Assembly (NCBI RefSeq): GCF_002803085.1
Contig: NZ_NNBJ01000005.1
Coordinates: forward strand, 124,001-188,000
Source: Streptomyces sp. CB01201
GTDB lineage: Bacteria; Actinomycetota; Actinomycetes; Streptomycetales; Streptomycetaceae
DNA length: 64,000 bases
Direction of reading: 5' to 3'
Positions 7,740 through 16,539 of this stretch are shown one piece after another; position 1 is the first letter of the stretch, and the number at the start of each line of letters is the position of its first letter. A model generated the notes under the pieces. That model had not been told where the DNA came from. It saw nothing but the letters and a program-made list of their open reading frames with translations, and searched no databases. Made by a program: the position numbers and the translations under genes.

Positions 7740-8876
7740 ATGACGGAACAGACGGAACAGACGGAACAGACGGACGAGAAGGAACAGACGGAACAGGCAC
7801 CTCAGTTCCTTGAGCTGCCCGATCCACCCGGGCTGCCCGATCCACCCCGACTGCCCGAACCACCCGGACTGCCCGAACCTCAGGAACCGGGTACTGCGCA
7901 GGACGCGGGGCCGGCACCGCGTCCGCTCGGTGAGCTTCGGCGTTGGCCCCGGTCGTTTGCCGACCGGCTCACCGCCCCGCTCCCCGGCGTGCGTGCCATG
8001 GCCAGGCTCGCTCGCGAGGGTGCCATCCGGCCCCGCCCCGAAGGGCTGCGGGCCATCCCCGACCTGCCGTTCGCGCCGGGTCCGCTGCCGGTGGCCGACA
8101 CCGACACGCTGGCCGTGACATGGGCGGGGCACGCCAGTTGGATCGTCCGCATCGGCGGGCTCACCGTCCTGACCGACCCCGTGTGGTCGCGGCGCATCCT
8201 CGGCATCCCGCCCCGGATCACACCGGTCGGTGTGCGCTGGGAGGACCTGCCGCCCGTCGACGCCGTCGTCATCAGCCACAACCATTACGACCACCTCGAC
8301 GCCCCCACCCTCAAACGGCTCCCACGCGACACCCCGCTCTTCGTTCCGGCAGGCCTGGGCGGATGGTTCAGGCGACGCCGTTTCCACCAGGTCACCGAAC
8401 TGGACTGGTGGGAGGCCGCCGAATACAAGGGCGTCCGCTTCGACTTCGTACCGGCCCACCACTGGTCCAAGCGCGGGCTCACCGACACCTGCCGCTCGCT
8501 GTGGGGCGGCTGGATCCTGGGCGACCGCCGGCAGCGCAGGCTCTACTTCGCGGGGGACACCGGGTACGGGCACTGGTTCAAGGAGATCGGCCGCCGGTAC
8601 ACCGGAATCGATCTGGCGCTGCTCCCCATTGGTGCGTACGCCCCGCGCTGGTGGCTCCAGGACGTCCACACCGACCCGGAAGAAGCCGTGCAGGCCTTCG
8701 CGGACCTGGGTGCCCGGCGGATGGCGCCGATGCACTGGGCCGCCTTCGTCCTGTCCGCCGAACCGGTCCTGGAACCGCTCACCCGCGTGAGAGCCGCATG
8801 GGCGCGCGCCGGCCACCCCCGTGAGGACCTGTGGGACCTGCCGGTCGGCGGCTCACGGGTGCTGGCGGAGTCCTGA
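7740..8876 (+). CDS. MBL-fold metal-dependent hydrolase, NAPE-PLD/UlaG-like
   Basis: A 378-aa protein with a metallo-beta-lactamase-fold domain from about residue 120. TWAGHASWIVRIGGLTVLTD, VVISHNHYDHLD (HxHxDH metal motif), FVPAHHW, YFAGDTGYG and PMHWAAF correspond to the metal ligands of the N-acyl-phosphatidylethanolamine phospholipase D / UlaG group. Substrate is unknown. The first 60 residues are low-complexity repeats (TEQTEQTEQTDE, then LPDPPGLP / LPEPPGLP), so the true start could be later. No signal peptide is visible. A second MBL-fold gene lies at 9693-10463. Confidence 0.82.
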   Translation: MTEQTEQTEQTDEKEQTEQAPQFLELPDPPGLPDPPRLPEPPGLPEPQEPGTAQDAGPAPRPLGELRRWPRSFADRLTAPLPGVRAMARLAREGAIRPRPEGLRAIPDLPFAPGPLPVADTDTLAVTWAGHASWIVRIGGLTVLTDPVWSRRILGIPPRITPVGVRWEDLPPVDAVVISHNHYDHLDAPTLKRLPRDTPLFVPAGLGGWFRRRRFHQVTELDWWEAAEYKGVRFDFVPAHHWSKRGLTDTCRSLWGGWILGDRRQRRLYFAGDTGYGHWFKEIGRRYTGIDLALLPIGAYAPRWWLQDVHTDPEEAVQAFADLGARRMAPMHWAAFVLSAEPVLEPLTRVRAAWARAGHPREDLWDLPVGGSRVLAES

Positions 8877-8946
8877 GGTGTGGCTGGGCCGAAGCTCTCG
8901 CACGGCGATGGTGACGGCTGGGGCGATGGGCTCGCGCAATGGGCTG

Positions 8947-8978
8947 GTGTGGCTCTGAGAGCGCTCTCAGAGCCACAC
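8947..8978. terminator. 32-bp perfect palindrome between convergent genes
   Basis: A gapless perfect inverted repeat with half-site GTGTGGCTCTGAGAGC, centred at 8962/8963, lying 70 bp after an MBL-fold gene and 64 bp before the end of the convergent DedA gene. It is well placed as a bidirectional terminator. Its core is GAGAGCGCTCTC, the palindrome that recurs elsewhere in the window, so it may instead or also be a protein-binding site. There is no loop and no T-run. Confidence 0.55.
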
Positions 8979-9032
8979 GGTGCCTGCCTACGCGCGAACG
9001 CCGACGCCCGGCCCCAACGTCGATGAGCGCCC

Positions 9033-9044
9033 GAGAGCGCTCTC
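9033..9044. repeat. AGCGCT-centred palindrome
   Basis: GAGAGCGCTCTC, identical to the core of the 32-bp palindrome 65 bp upstream. It overlaps the last bases of the DedA gene. It is one of the intergenic copies of the dispersed palindrome discussed in the findings. Confidence 0.7.
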
Positions 9045-9696
9045 ACCCGCCCTCCGTGGCGACCGGCCCCCGCTTGCGGCGCCGCAGCCGCCGCCAGCCT
9101 GCAGGAGCACCGCTGATCAGAAGCGTCAGGACCACGGCCACCACCACGCCCTTCCACGGCTCGTCGAAGAGCGAGCCGCCGAGGATGCCGATGAGGCCGT
9201 ACGCACCCGCCCAGGCGAGGCACGCCGGGATGTCGCCGTGTATGAACGCCCTCAGCCGCATCCCGCCGAGCAGGCAGGCCAGCATCACCGGGATCCGCCC
9301 GGCAGGCACCAGGCGGGACAGGACGAGGACGACCACTCCGTGGTCGTCGAGCTTGCGCTGAGCCTGTTCCAAATGGTCCGGCGCGACCCGGCCGCGCAGC
9401 GCACCGAGCCATCGCGAGCCGTTCTTCGAACGCACCCCGCGCTGCCCGAGCCAGTACAGCGCGACGTCGCCGATGAACGCGGCCAGCGCCCCCACCACGA
9501 AGACCAGGAGCAGCGAGAACCAGGCGGTCTGGTGGAAGGCCACCACCGCCGCGGTCGAAACCAGCGCGCCCGTCGGCACCACCGGGAGCAGCGACCCGAG
9601 AGCGACCAGGACGAAGAGCGTCGGGTAGCCGGCGGCCTGCTGGGTCGACTCGGGCGTCACCACGGTGGCGACGGCGAGCAGCCGGTCGGCGCTCAT
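9043..9696 (-). CDS. DedA family membrane protein
   Basis: A 217-aa integral membrane protein of the DedA/SNARE-associated family, linked to lipid transport and proton-dependent membrane homeostasis. Visible family segments are the N-terminal ALGSLLPVVPTGALVSTAA, FIGDVALYWLGQRGV, RLVPAGRIPVMLACLLGGM and a final transmembrane helix ending in a basic tail (RRLRRRKRG). Its ATG overlaps the stop of the upstream MBL-fold gene by 4 bp (ATGA), so the two are probably co-translated. Confidence 0.88.
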   Translation of the reverse strand: MSADRLLAVATVVTPESTQQAAGYPTLFVLVALGSLLPVVPTGALVSTAAVVAFHQTAWFSLLLVFVVGALAAFIGDVALYWLGQRGVRSKNGSRWLGALRGRVAPDHLEQAQRKLDDHGVVVLVLSRLVPAGRIPVMLACLLGGMRLRAFIHGDIPACLAWAGAYGLIGILGGSLFDEPWKGVVVAVVLTLLISGAPAGWRRLRRRKRGPVATEGG

Positions 9697-10463
9697 CGAG
9701 TGGCCTCGATCCGCACGCTCTCACCGTGTCCGAGCCGGTGCACCGCCGCCTTCGGAGCGAGCCGCGCCGCCTGCCGCACGAACTCCTCGCCCGGTGCGTG
9801 GAACTCGTGCGGCCGCACCCCGTCCATGCCGATCGGCCAGTACGTGCCGTAGTGCACGGGCACCGCCGAGAGCGCTCCCAGCGAGGCGAGTGCCTCGGCC
9901 GCGCGACCCGCGTCGAGGTGCCCCTGCCCCAGGTGCGGGCCCCAGCCGCCGACCGGCAGCAGCGCCACGTCCACCGCTCCGACGGCCTCGGCCATGTCGT
10001 CGAAGAGACCGGTGTCCCCGGCGAAGTACGTCCTGGCCTCCCCCTCGACGACGTAACCGAGTGCGGGGGAGCGCAGCGGTCCCACGGGCAGCCGACGCCC
10101 GTCGTGCCGTGCGGGAACGGCCCGCACCCGAAGGCCCCCGATCTGGACCGTGTCACCGGCCCGCACCTCGGTGATGTGCGGACCGAGCCGTCGCAGCCCG
10201 GGCACCGAGCGGGCCGCCCCGGCCGGAACGATCAGCCGGGTGCCGGGCGCGACCCGGGCCAGCGAGGGCAGATGCAGATGATCGGCGTGCAGGTGCGAGA
10301 CGAGCACCGCGTCGGCCACCGCGGCCTCGGGCGGCGGGACCGCGCCCCGGCGCCGGCGCAGATGCGCGAGGCGGCGCGCGAAGAGCGGATCCGTGAGCAG
10401 CCGCACCCCGGAATCCTCGATCGTGCAGGTGGCATGACCCCACCAGGTGATCTCCACCGGCAC
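9693..10463 (-). CDS. MBL-fold metallohydrolase (UlaG/YfnC-type)
   Basis: A 256-aa MBL-fold protein: ITWWGHATCTIEDSGVRLLT, VLVSHLHADHLHLPS (HxHxDH), VPARHDGR, YFAGDTGLFD and VPVHYGTYW supply the metal ligands. It is shorter than the 7740-8876 protein and without its repeats. The GTG at 10463 is chosen because GGAGAAGAGG lies just upstream. Further upstream the frame is open but has no family similarity. It overlaps dedA by 4 bp, forming a two-gene operon. Confidence 0.85.
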   Translation of the reverse strand: MPVEITWWGHATCTIEDSGVRLLTDPLFARRLAHLRRRRGAVPPPEAAVADAVLVSHLHADHLHLPSLARVAPGTRLIVPAGAARSVPGLRRLGPHITEVRAGDTVQIGGLRVRAVPARHDGRRLPVGPLRSPALGYVVEGEARTYFAGDTGLFDDMAEAVGAVDVALLPVGGWGPHLGQGHLDAGRAAEALASLGALSAVPVHYGTYWPIGMDGVRPHEFHAPGEEFVRQAARLAPKAAVHRLGHGESVRIEATR

Positions 10464-10698
10464 GAAAACCTCTTCTCCGCTCGACGACGACGCATGACGA
10501 CGCATGACGACCGATGACGAGCCTAAGTCTCCCCGCGCGCAAACACGGCCCGGCCGCCCCTCGCCTGCCCGCAGGGCCGGGCCCGGTCGGGAAATCCCGG
10601 CCGCGACCGGGGAAGAGACAACGCCGAGGAAGAGGTGGGGGAGAGGAGCGGGAGCGGGGAGTAGGGTCGGCCACCGGCAGCTCGTACAGGGGGAAGAC

Positions 10699-11175
10699 AT
10701 GGACGGTACGCCCGGCAAGGACGGCACGCCCGGCAAGGACGGCACGACCGGCAAGGACGGCACGACCGGCTCGGACGACGTGCGAGTGACGGCGATCGCC
10801 AGTCTGACCCCGCTCGAAGAGCTCGATCACGACCCCTTCCTGGTGGACACCCGCAGCCAGCACGAGATGTGTGCGCAGTGGGCCGCAGGCCGGGGCTATG
10901 CCGTCACCCGGCAGCTCCTCTTCTACGGTCTGCAACCTGACCACGCGGGCCTGTGGGCAGACGTGGACGCGGGCCTCGTCCATGTCTTCGTCGCGCCCAA
11001 CGAGCGTGTGCTGGCAAGGGCGTTCACGTCCGTGCCGGAGTTCTCCGCCGAGTGCGCGAGACGCGGCGTGCGCCTGGAGACGGCCTGCCTCGACGAGCCC
11101 GGCTACGACGGGGCCAGGAAGGCGCACATCCACCGCCGCCTGTCGATGCCCACCGCCGGATACGACGGCTGCTGA
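10699..11175 (+). CDS. Hypothetical protein with collagen-like N-terminus
   Basis: A 158-aa protein of unknown function starting at the ATG after AGGGGGA. Residues 3-26 are eight Gly-X-Y triplets (GTPGKDGTPGKDGTTGKD and on), a collagen-like repeat encoded by near-identical 9-18 bp DNA repeats. The rest is a compact domain (HEMCAQWAAGRGYAVTRQLL, VHVFVAPNERVLARAFTSV, RRLSMPTAGYDGC) with a faint resemblance to the N-terminal part of serine recombinases, too weak to name. It sits 43 bp upstream of the holin-phosphatase gene on the same strand. Confidence 0.6.
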   Translation: MDGTPGKDGTPGKDGTTGKDGTTGSDDVRVTAIASLTPLEELDHDPFLVDTRSQHEMCAQWAAGRGYAVTRQLLFYGLQPDHAGLWADVDAGLVHVFVAPNERVLARAFTSVPEFSAECARRGVRLETACLDEPGYDGARKAHIHRRLSMPTAGYDGC

Positions 11176-11217
11176 GCCGGGCCGCTCTCCACGACGCAAC
11201 GTCTCCCACCTCCCCTT

Positions 11218-13398
11218 ATGGCAGGGTTGAGGAGGAACGGGCGAGGCGAGAGGCAGGCGGCAGTGGGGCGATGGCGGACAACGGGCAGCGCCCTGCTCCG
11301 GGTGATCGTGGTGTGGGTCGTCTCGACGCTCACCATGATGCTGCTCGCCGGGATCCTGCCCGACTTCAAGCTCACCTCCGACAACGGTGAGAGCATCACC
11401 CGGGTCGCGCTCACCGCGGCGTGGGGCGCGGGCGCGTTCGGGCTGCTCAGCGCGCTGGTGTGGCCGCTGGTGGTGCGGGCGTTCCTGCTGGTGCCGGCGC
11501 TGGTGCTCGGCCTTCTGGTGTTCTTCCTCAACGGCTCCCTGCTCCTGGTCGCGCTCCGCCTGATCCCGACCGGTCATGGCGCGGCCGAGCCGGAGACCGC
11601 GGTGATCGTCGCCGCCGTCATGTCGGCCGTGGCGTCGGCGACCTCCACCTCGCTGGCCGTCCGTGACGACGACGCGTATCGGCGCCGGCTCTCGCGGCTC
11701 GCCGACCGGCGCCGACGCAGACGCGGCCTCGATTCGGCGCCGCAGCCGCCGGGACTCGTCCTCATCCAGCTCGACGGCGTCGGTGAACGCACGCTGCGGC
11801 ACGCCGTCGACAGCGGCCTGATGCCGACCGTGGCCGCCTGGCTCCAGGGCACCCACCGGCTCACCCCCTGGCGGACCGACTGGTCGAGCCAGACCGGCGC
11901 CAGCCAGCTCGGCATCCTGCACGGCAGCAACTTCGACGTGCCGGCCTTCCGCTGGTACGAGAAGGAGAGCGGCGAGGTGATGGTCTCCAACCGGCCGGCC
12001 TCCGCCGTCGAGCTCCAGCGCCGGGCCGTCGAGCGCACCGGCGACGGCGGGCTGCTCACCGTCGACGGGGCCAGCCGCGGCAACCTGTTCTCGGGCGGCG
12101 CCGAGGAGGTGGCCCTCGTGCTGACCGCGGCCGCGCGGCGCGGGCGTCGCAACCGCTCTCGCGCCGGATACTTCGCCTACTTCTCCGACCCCGCCAACGC
12201 GGTCCGCACCGCGGGGTCCTTCGTCGCCGAGGTCGGCCGCGAACTCACCCAGTCGACCCGGGCCCGACTCCGCAGGGAGACCCCGCGCATCAAGCGCGGC
12301 GGCCTCTACCCCTTCATCCGCGCCTTCGCGACCGTCGTCGAGCGGGACGTCGTCGTCGCCGCCGTCATGGGCGATCTGCTGGCCGGACGCACCGCCGTCT
12401 ATGCCGACTTGGTCGCCTACGACGAGGTCGCCCACCACTCCGGGCCCCGCGGCCGCGACACCGACCAGGTCCTCAGGCGCCTCGACCGTTCTCTCGCCCT
12501 CATCGCCGGCGCGGCCGGACAGGCCCCGCGGCCCTACCGGATCGTGCTCCTGTCCGACCACGGCCAAAGCCCCGGCGAGACTTTTGAGAGCGCTTTCGGG
12601 CTGACTCTGAAGGACCTGGTGCGGGCCGGATGCGGGCTGCCCGTGCCCCGTCGGGCACGCCGCACCCGCAGCGGCGCTGAGGCCAGGTACGCGGTGCGGG
12701 TCGCGCTGCACCGGCCGGTCGAGGAGGGCGAGGAACGTCCGCCGCAGCGCGAGTCCGACCCGGTCGTGCTCGCCTCCGGCAACCTGGGCCTGGTCTCCTT
12801 CCCCGACGCCGAGGGCCGCCTGACCCGAGAGCAGATCGACCGGCGGCACCCGGCACTGCTCACCACCTTGGCCAACCACCCCGGCATCGGCTTCCTGCTC
12901 GTCCGCAGCGAGGAACACGGAGCGGTGCTGCTCGGCGGAGGCGGGGGCGCTGGCGGGACAGAGGTGCCGTTGGCTCAACTCGCCGACGACGAAGGCCCGT
13001 TGAAGGGCTTCGGCCGCGGCGCCGCCGATGCGGTGCGGCGCACCGACACTTTCCCGCACACCGCCGACATCATGGTCAACTCGATGTACGACCCGGCCAC
13101 CGGCCGAGTGCACGCCTTCGAGGAACAGATCGGTTCGCACGGCGGCCTCGGCGGCGAGCAGTCGCACCCCTTCCTGCTCTCGCCCGTGGAACTGTCCGCA
13201 CCGGTGCCGGACAGCGGGGAACTGGTCGGCGCGGAACAGGTCCACCACGTCCTGCGGCGCTGGCTGGGCGAGGGCCAGGGCCCCCAGATCCCGGTGGGCG
13301 CCGAGGCGCTGACCACGGCGGAGGATTCGCCGCGGACAGCCCAACCGGAAGGATCATTTCCGGTTGTTGACCGGGTAGTACAGGACAAAACCTGCTGA
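11218..13398 (+). CDS. Holin-like membrane domain fused to alkaline-phosphatase-superfamily domain
   Basis: A 726-aa membrane protein. Residues 25-150 hold four hydrophobic segments like the mycobacterial four-helix phage-holin family (LLRVIVVWVVSTLTMMLLAG, VWPLVVRAFLLVPALVLGLL). After a basic linker comes a type I phosphodiesterase/alkaline-phosphatase fold: LVLIQLDGVGERTLR, DWSSQTGASQLGILHGSN with the likely nucleophile segment, YDEVAHHSGPRG and IVLLSDHGQSPGETFE. It may hydrolyse a lipid- or nucleotide-linked phosphate at the membrane. The start is uncertain: ATG 11218 has no ribosome site, and GTG 11263 is an alternative. Confidence 0.78.
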   Translation: MAGLRRNGRGERQAAVGRWRTTGSALLRVIVVWVVSTLTMMLLAGILPDFKLTSDNGESITRVALTAAWGAGAFGLLSALVWPLVVRAFLLVPALVLGLLVFFLNGSLLLVALRLIPTGHGAAEPETAVIVAAVMSAVASATSTSLAVRDDDAYRRRLSRLADRRRRRRGLDSAPQPPGLVLIQLDGVGERTLRHAVDSGLMPTVAAWLQGTHRLTPWRTDWSSQTGASQLGILHGSNFDVPAFRWYEKESGEVMVSNRPASAVELQRRAVERTGDGGLLTVDGASRGNLFSGGAEEVALVLTAAARRGRRNRSRAGYFAYFSDPANAVRTAGSFVAEVGRELTQSTRARLRRETPRIKRGGLYPFIRAFATVVERDVVVAAVMGDLLAGRTAVYADLVAYDEVAHHSGPRGRDTDQVLRRLDRSLALIAGAAGQAPRPYRIVLLSDHGQSPGETFESAFGLTLKDLVRAGCGLPVPRRARRTRSGAEARYAVRVALHRPVEEGEERPPQRESDPVVLASGNLGLVSFPDAEGRLTREQIDRRHPALLTTLANHPGIGFLLVRSEEHGAVLLGGGGGAGGTEVPLAQLADDEGPLKGFGRGAADAVRRTDTFPHTADIMVNSMYDPATGRVHAFEEQIGSHGGLGGEQSHPFLLSPVELSAPVPDSGELVGAEQVHHVLRRWLGEGQGPQIPVGAEALTTAEDSPRTAQPEGSFPVVDRVVQDKTC

Positions 13399-13422
13399 TT
13401 TGGTGCGCTGCCTCACGTACCC

Positions 13423-13432
13423 GACCATGGTC
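13423..13432. promoter_or_regulatory. GACCATGGTC palindrome upstream of permease
   Basis: A perfect 10-bp palindrome 36 bp before the amino-acid permease start, within imperfect flanking symmetry (GTACCC ... GTCCCGTAC). It could be an operator or chance. No adjacent regulator gene is present. Confidence 0.3.
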
Positions 13433-13467
13433 AGGTTTGTCCCGTACGAGAGGCCTGCCACCCCGTC

Positions 13468-14919
13468 ATGACCACGCAAGAAGCCCAGAGCAAGCACGCC
13501 CGGCAATTCGGCCTGCCGGTCGCCGTCTCGCTGGTCATGGGCAACATCATCGGTGGCGGGATCTTCCTGCTGCCGGCCTCCGTCGCCCCGTTCGGCACCA
13601 TCAGCCTGGTCGCCTTCGCCGTGCTCACGGCGGGCGCGATCACGCTCGCCCTGGTCTTCGGCCGGCTCGCCGAACGCCACCCGCAGACCGGCGGCCCCTA
13701 CGTCTACGCCCGCGCGGCCTTCGGCGACTTCGCCGGGTTCCTCGCCGCCTGGTCCTACTGGATCACCACCTGGGTCTCCAACGCGGCCCTCGCGGTCGCC
13801 GCCGTCGGCTACCTCGACGTCCTCATACCGGTGCACGAGTCCAAAGCGGCCACGATCACCGCCGCCCTGGTCCTCCAATGGCTCCCGGCCCTCGCCAACC
13901 TCGCGGGCACCCGGTATGTGGGAACGGTCCAACTCGTCGCCACGGTACTGAAGTTCGCCCCGCTGCTCCTCGTCGCGGTCGGCGGACTGTTCTTCTTCGA
14001 CCCCGCCAACCTCGGCCCCTTCCAGGCCCACGGCCAGTCCGGGCTCGGCGCGATCTCCGCCTCTGCCGCGATCCTTCTCTTCAGCTACCTCGGCGTCGAA
14101 TCCGCCGCCGTGAGTGCGGGCGAGGTCCGTGACCCGCGCCGCAACGTCGGCCGCGCCACCATCCTCGGCACGCTCGGCGCCGCAGTGATCTACCTCCTGG
14201 GAACGCTCTCCGTCTTCGGTACGGTCCCGCACGACCGGCTCGTCTCCTCCACCGCGCCCTTCACGGACGCCGTGAACTCCATGTTCGGCGGCTCCTGGGG
14301 CGGCACCGCGGTCGCACTCGCGGCCCTCGTTTCGATGGTCGGCGCACTCAACGGCTGGACCCTGCTCAGCGCCCAGACCCCGTACGCCGCCGCCAAGGAC
14401 GGTCTCTTCCCGCAGGTGTTCGGCAAGAAGCGGCGCGGCGTCCCGACCGTCGGCGTCCTGGTCACCGCCGTACTCGCCTCGCTCCTCACCGTCTACAACT
14501 ACACGGCCGGGTCGAAGGGCGTCTTCGAGATCCTGGTCCTGGTGACCACCTTCACGGCCACCGTCCCCTACCTCCTGTCGACGGCCGCTCAGATCTACTT
14601 CCTGGCGTCCGGCCAGTCGGACCGCGTCAGCCGTTCCCGCCTGGTGCGCGACGCGGTCCTCGCCGTCCTCGCCTTCGGCTTCTCCATGTGGCTGGTGGCG
14701 GGCTCCGGATACGAGGCCGTCTACCAGGGCGTGCTGTTCCTCTTCGCGGGCGTCCTCGTGTACGCGTGGATGGCCGCGCGCAAGCAGCGCGGCCAGACCC
14801 CGCCCTCCGAGCCCTCGGCCTCCGAGTCCGCCAAGCCGTCCACCTCCTCCGAGCCGTCCACTTCCGCCGAGCCGTCCGAGTCTCGCGAGCCGTCCGAGCA
14901 CCGCGCGTCCCGCGTCTGA
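13468..14919 (+). CDS. APC-superfamily amino-acid permease/antiporter
   Basis: A 483-aa transporter with about 12 transmembrane segments. The first-helix motif GNIIGGGIFLLPAS is the amino-acid/polyamine/organocation signature. RLAERHPQTGGPYVYARAAF and SYLGVESAAVSAGEVRDPRR are typical of basic amino-acid antiporters (AdiC/ArcD-like). The substrate cannot be fixed from sequence. The last 35 residues are a cytoplasmic repeat of Glu-Pro-Ser units (SEPSASESAKPSTSSEPSTS). A GAGAGG lies about 14 nt before the ATG. A strong hairpin follows the gene. Confidence 0.88.
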   Translation: MTTQEAQSKHARQFGLPVAVSLVMGNIIGGGIFLLPASVAPFGTISLVAFAVLTAGAITLALVFGRLAERHPQTGGPYVYARAAFGDFAGFLAAWSYWITTWVSNAALAVAAVGYLDVLIPVHESKAATITAALVLQWLPALANLAGTRYVGTVQLVATVLKFAPLLLVAVGGLFFFDPANLGPFQAHGQSGLGAISASAAILLFSYLGVESAAVSAGEVRDPRRNVGRATILGTLGAAVIYLLGTLSVFGTVPHDRLVSSTAPFTDAVNSMFGGSWGGTAVALAALVSMVGALNGWTLLSAQTPYAAAKDGLFPQVFGKKRRGVPTVGVLVTAVLASLLTVYNYTAGSKGVFEILVLVTTFTATVPYLLSTAAQIYFLASGQSDRVSRSRLVRDAVLAVLAFGFSMWLVAGSGYEAVYQGVLFLFAGVLVYAWMAARKQRGQTPPSEPSASESAKPSTSSEPSTSAEPSESREPSEHRASRV

Positions 14920-14937
14920 CGTGTTGTTCGCCACGCT

Positions 14938-14978
14938 CCCCGGCCCCGGAAGGGGCGCGTGGACCCCGGGGGCCGGGG
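14938..14978 (+). terminator. Hairpin terminator after permease gene
   Basis: CCCCGGCCCCGG (14938-14949) pairs with CCGGGG-G-CCGGGG (14966-14978), a 12-bp stem with one bulge, 19 bp after the permease stop. There is no T-run, as is common for Streptomyces terminators. Confidence 0.65.
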
Positions 14979-15041
14979 CATAACGGACGTACCGTCGGTA
15001 GCGGTTGCGTGCGAGTGGATCATGTGTGGTGGGATGAGTTG

Positions 15042-16364
15042 ATGCGAACCCCCACCCGCATGCACCCCCGTTACCGCAACCCCTATGACGAACTGGCCGC
15101 ACTGGCCGACCCCGAGCCGGACCCCCACCCGGCCGACGCATCCTGGACCGACGCCGCTCGCACGACCCAGCAATCGGCCGACGCCGCGCCCGCCGCGTAC
15201 GACTCGTCTCACGCCGGGCACCGCTCGTCGCACGCCACTGCGGAATCAGCTCAAGCCGCGCAGGACTTCTTCGCCTCGCCGAGCGGCCGCCGGCGCACCG
15301 AACCAGGACGCCGCGCCAGGCGCGGCCGCCGGCGCCGCAGCAGCCTGCTCGCCGCCGTGCCCCGCACCGCGAAACTGCTCGTCGCGCTGGCCGTGGGTGC
15401 CGGATTCCTGGTCCTCGGGGACCGGTGCGCGGTGATGTACGCCGAGAAGAAGGCGCAGCAGGAGCTCCAGTCCGAACTCCATCTGGAGGCCGCGCCCCAG
15501 GTGGACATCCACGGCTTCCCCTTCCTCACTCAAGTCCTGGACAAGCGGCTGGAGCGCGTGGACGTGACCGTGCCCCACGTGCCGGCCGACCGGATCTCGC
15601 TCGCGAAGGTGCAGGCCGGAGCCCACGACATCCGGCTGACCGGCAAGCTGCCGAGCGACATCAGCGGCGCGGTCATCGGCCGGCTCAATGGCGAGATCAC
15701 GCTCTCCTTCGACGATATGAACCGCGAACTGGCCGCATCCCAGGTCAAGTTCAGCCGGCGCAGCGACAACTTGGTCGGTGCGGACGGAAAGCTGACCATC
15801 GCGGGACAGGAACTGCGGGTCAGCGCCGAGGCCCGGCTGCGCCTGGTCGGAGACCACGGCCTCTCCACCGACATCGACGGCATGAGCCTCGACCTGCCCG
15901 GCATCGCCACCTACCGACCCGGTCGTGACCGGGGCCTGACCCTGCACCGCGAGACCGCCGAACTCATCAGTCGCGACACCGCCCGCGCGAAGGCGCTGCT
16001 CGCGGTGCCGGCTGTGGTGAAGCGGCTCGGAGTGCCGGACAAGGACGTCCAGTCGGCCCTGCACAACGAGCAGAAGCTGCACGAGCTGGTCGGCACTCCC
16101 CGGTTCGCCGAACAGCTGACCCACGTCAACCTCGTCGACGTGGTGGTGGACCACCCCTGGCTGCTCTCGAAGATCGGCGTCGATCCGAAACTGATCGCGG
16201 GAGTGCTCGCCATGCGGCCCCCGGAGCTGTCGGACCGTCTGTCCTTCGCCTTCACGCTCCCCAAGCAGGCGCGGGACCTGCACCTGCGCGCGGTACGCGT
16301 CGAGAAGAACGGCATCGTCGCGACCGCCACCGGCACGGGTCTCGCCGTCGGCAAGGGCGACTAG
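15042..16364 (+). CDS. DUF2993 (LmeA-like) phospholipid-binding family protein
   Basis: A 440-aa protein with a disordered Ala/Ser/Thr-rich N-terminus, an Arg-rich stretch (RRARRGRRRRSS), one transmembrane helix (TAKLLVALAVGAGFLVLG) and an extracytoplasmic DUF2993 domain to the end (VDIHGFPFLTQVLDKRLERV, then two repeats of similar strands). Relatives include mycobacterial LmeA, which binds phosphatidylinositol and helps lipomannan synthesis. That role here is only inferred. The ATG at 15042 follows GGGA by 8 nt. Upstream in-frame codons belong to the permease tail read in another frame. Confidence 0.8.
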   Translation: MRTPTRMHPRYRNPYDELAALADPEPDPHPADASWTDAARTTQQSADAAPAAYDSSHAGHRSSHATAESAQAAQDFFASPSGRRRTEPGRRARRGRRRRSSLLAAVPRTAKLLVALAVGAGFLVLGDRCAVMYAEKKAQQELQSELHLEAAPQVDIHGFPFLTQVLDKRLERVDVTVPHVPADRISLAKVQAGAHDIRLTGKLPSDISGAVIGRLNGEITLSFDDMNRELAASQVKFSRRSDNLVGADGKLTIAGQELRVSAEARLRLVGDHGLSTDIDGMSLDLPGIATYRPGRDRGLTLHRETAELISRDTARAKALLAVPAVVKRLGVPDKDVQSALHNEQKLHELVGTPRFAEQLTHVNLVDVVVDHPWLLSKIGVDPKLIAGVLAMRPPELSDRLSFAFTLPKQARDLHLRAVRVEKNGIVATATGTGLAVGKGD

Positions 16365-16498
16365 CGACCGTCGCCGAAGGAGGCAGCGGGCCATCGGCAC
16401 GGGCGACTGGCGCGTGTTCTGCGCACGCCGGTGTGCCGTCAGTGCCTCCGCCCGCCCCCGGGGCGGGCGGCCTCTGGGGGTGCGAACCCCGACGAATG

Positions 16499-16528
16499 CG
16501 CGGATGCTGGAATGTGCCAGCATCCGCG
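16499..16528 (+). promoter_or_regulatory. 12-bp perfect hairpin abutting a ribosome site
   Basis: CGCGGATGCTGG (16499-16510) and CCAGCATCCGCG (16517-16528) form a perfect stem with loop AATGTG. The right arm ends where GAGGAGGCAG, the ribosome site of the antitoxin-like gene, begins. It could be an operator, a translation-control hairpin, or the terminator of the DUF2993 gene. Confidence 0.5.
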
Positions 16529-16539
16529 AGGAGGCAGAT

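Noticed and set aside
5662-7917. A 751-residue minus-strand frame
   Set aside because: Gly/Val/Arg-rich shadow of the aminotransferase-fold gene and its neighbours on the + strand.
11218-11700. Phage lysis cassette suggested by the holin-like domain
   Set aside because: No endolysin, other phage genes or attachment sites are nearby, and the domain is fused to a phosphatase fold.
10153-13344. A 1063-residue open frame on the minus strand opposite the holin-phosphatase gene
   Set aside because: It is the antisense shadow of a GC-rich gene, with composition unlike protein and no family motif, while the + strand frame has clear domains.
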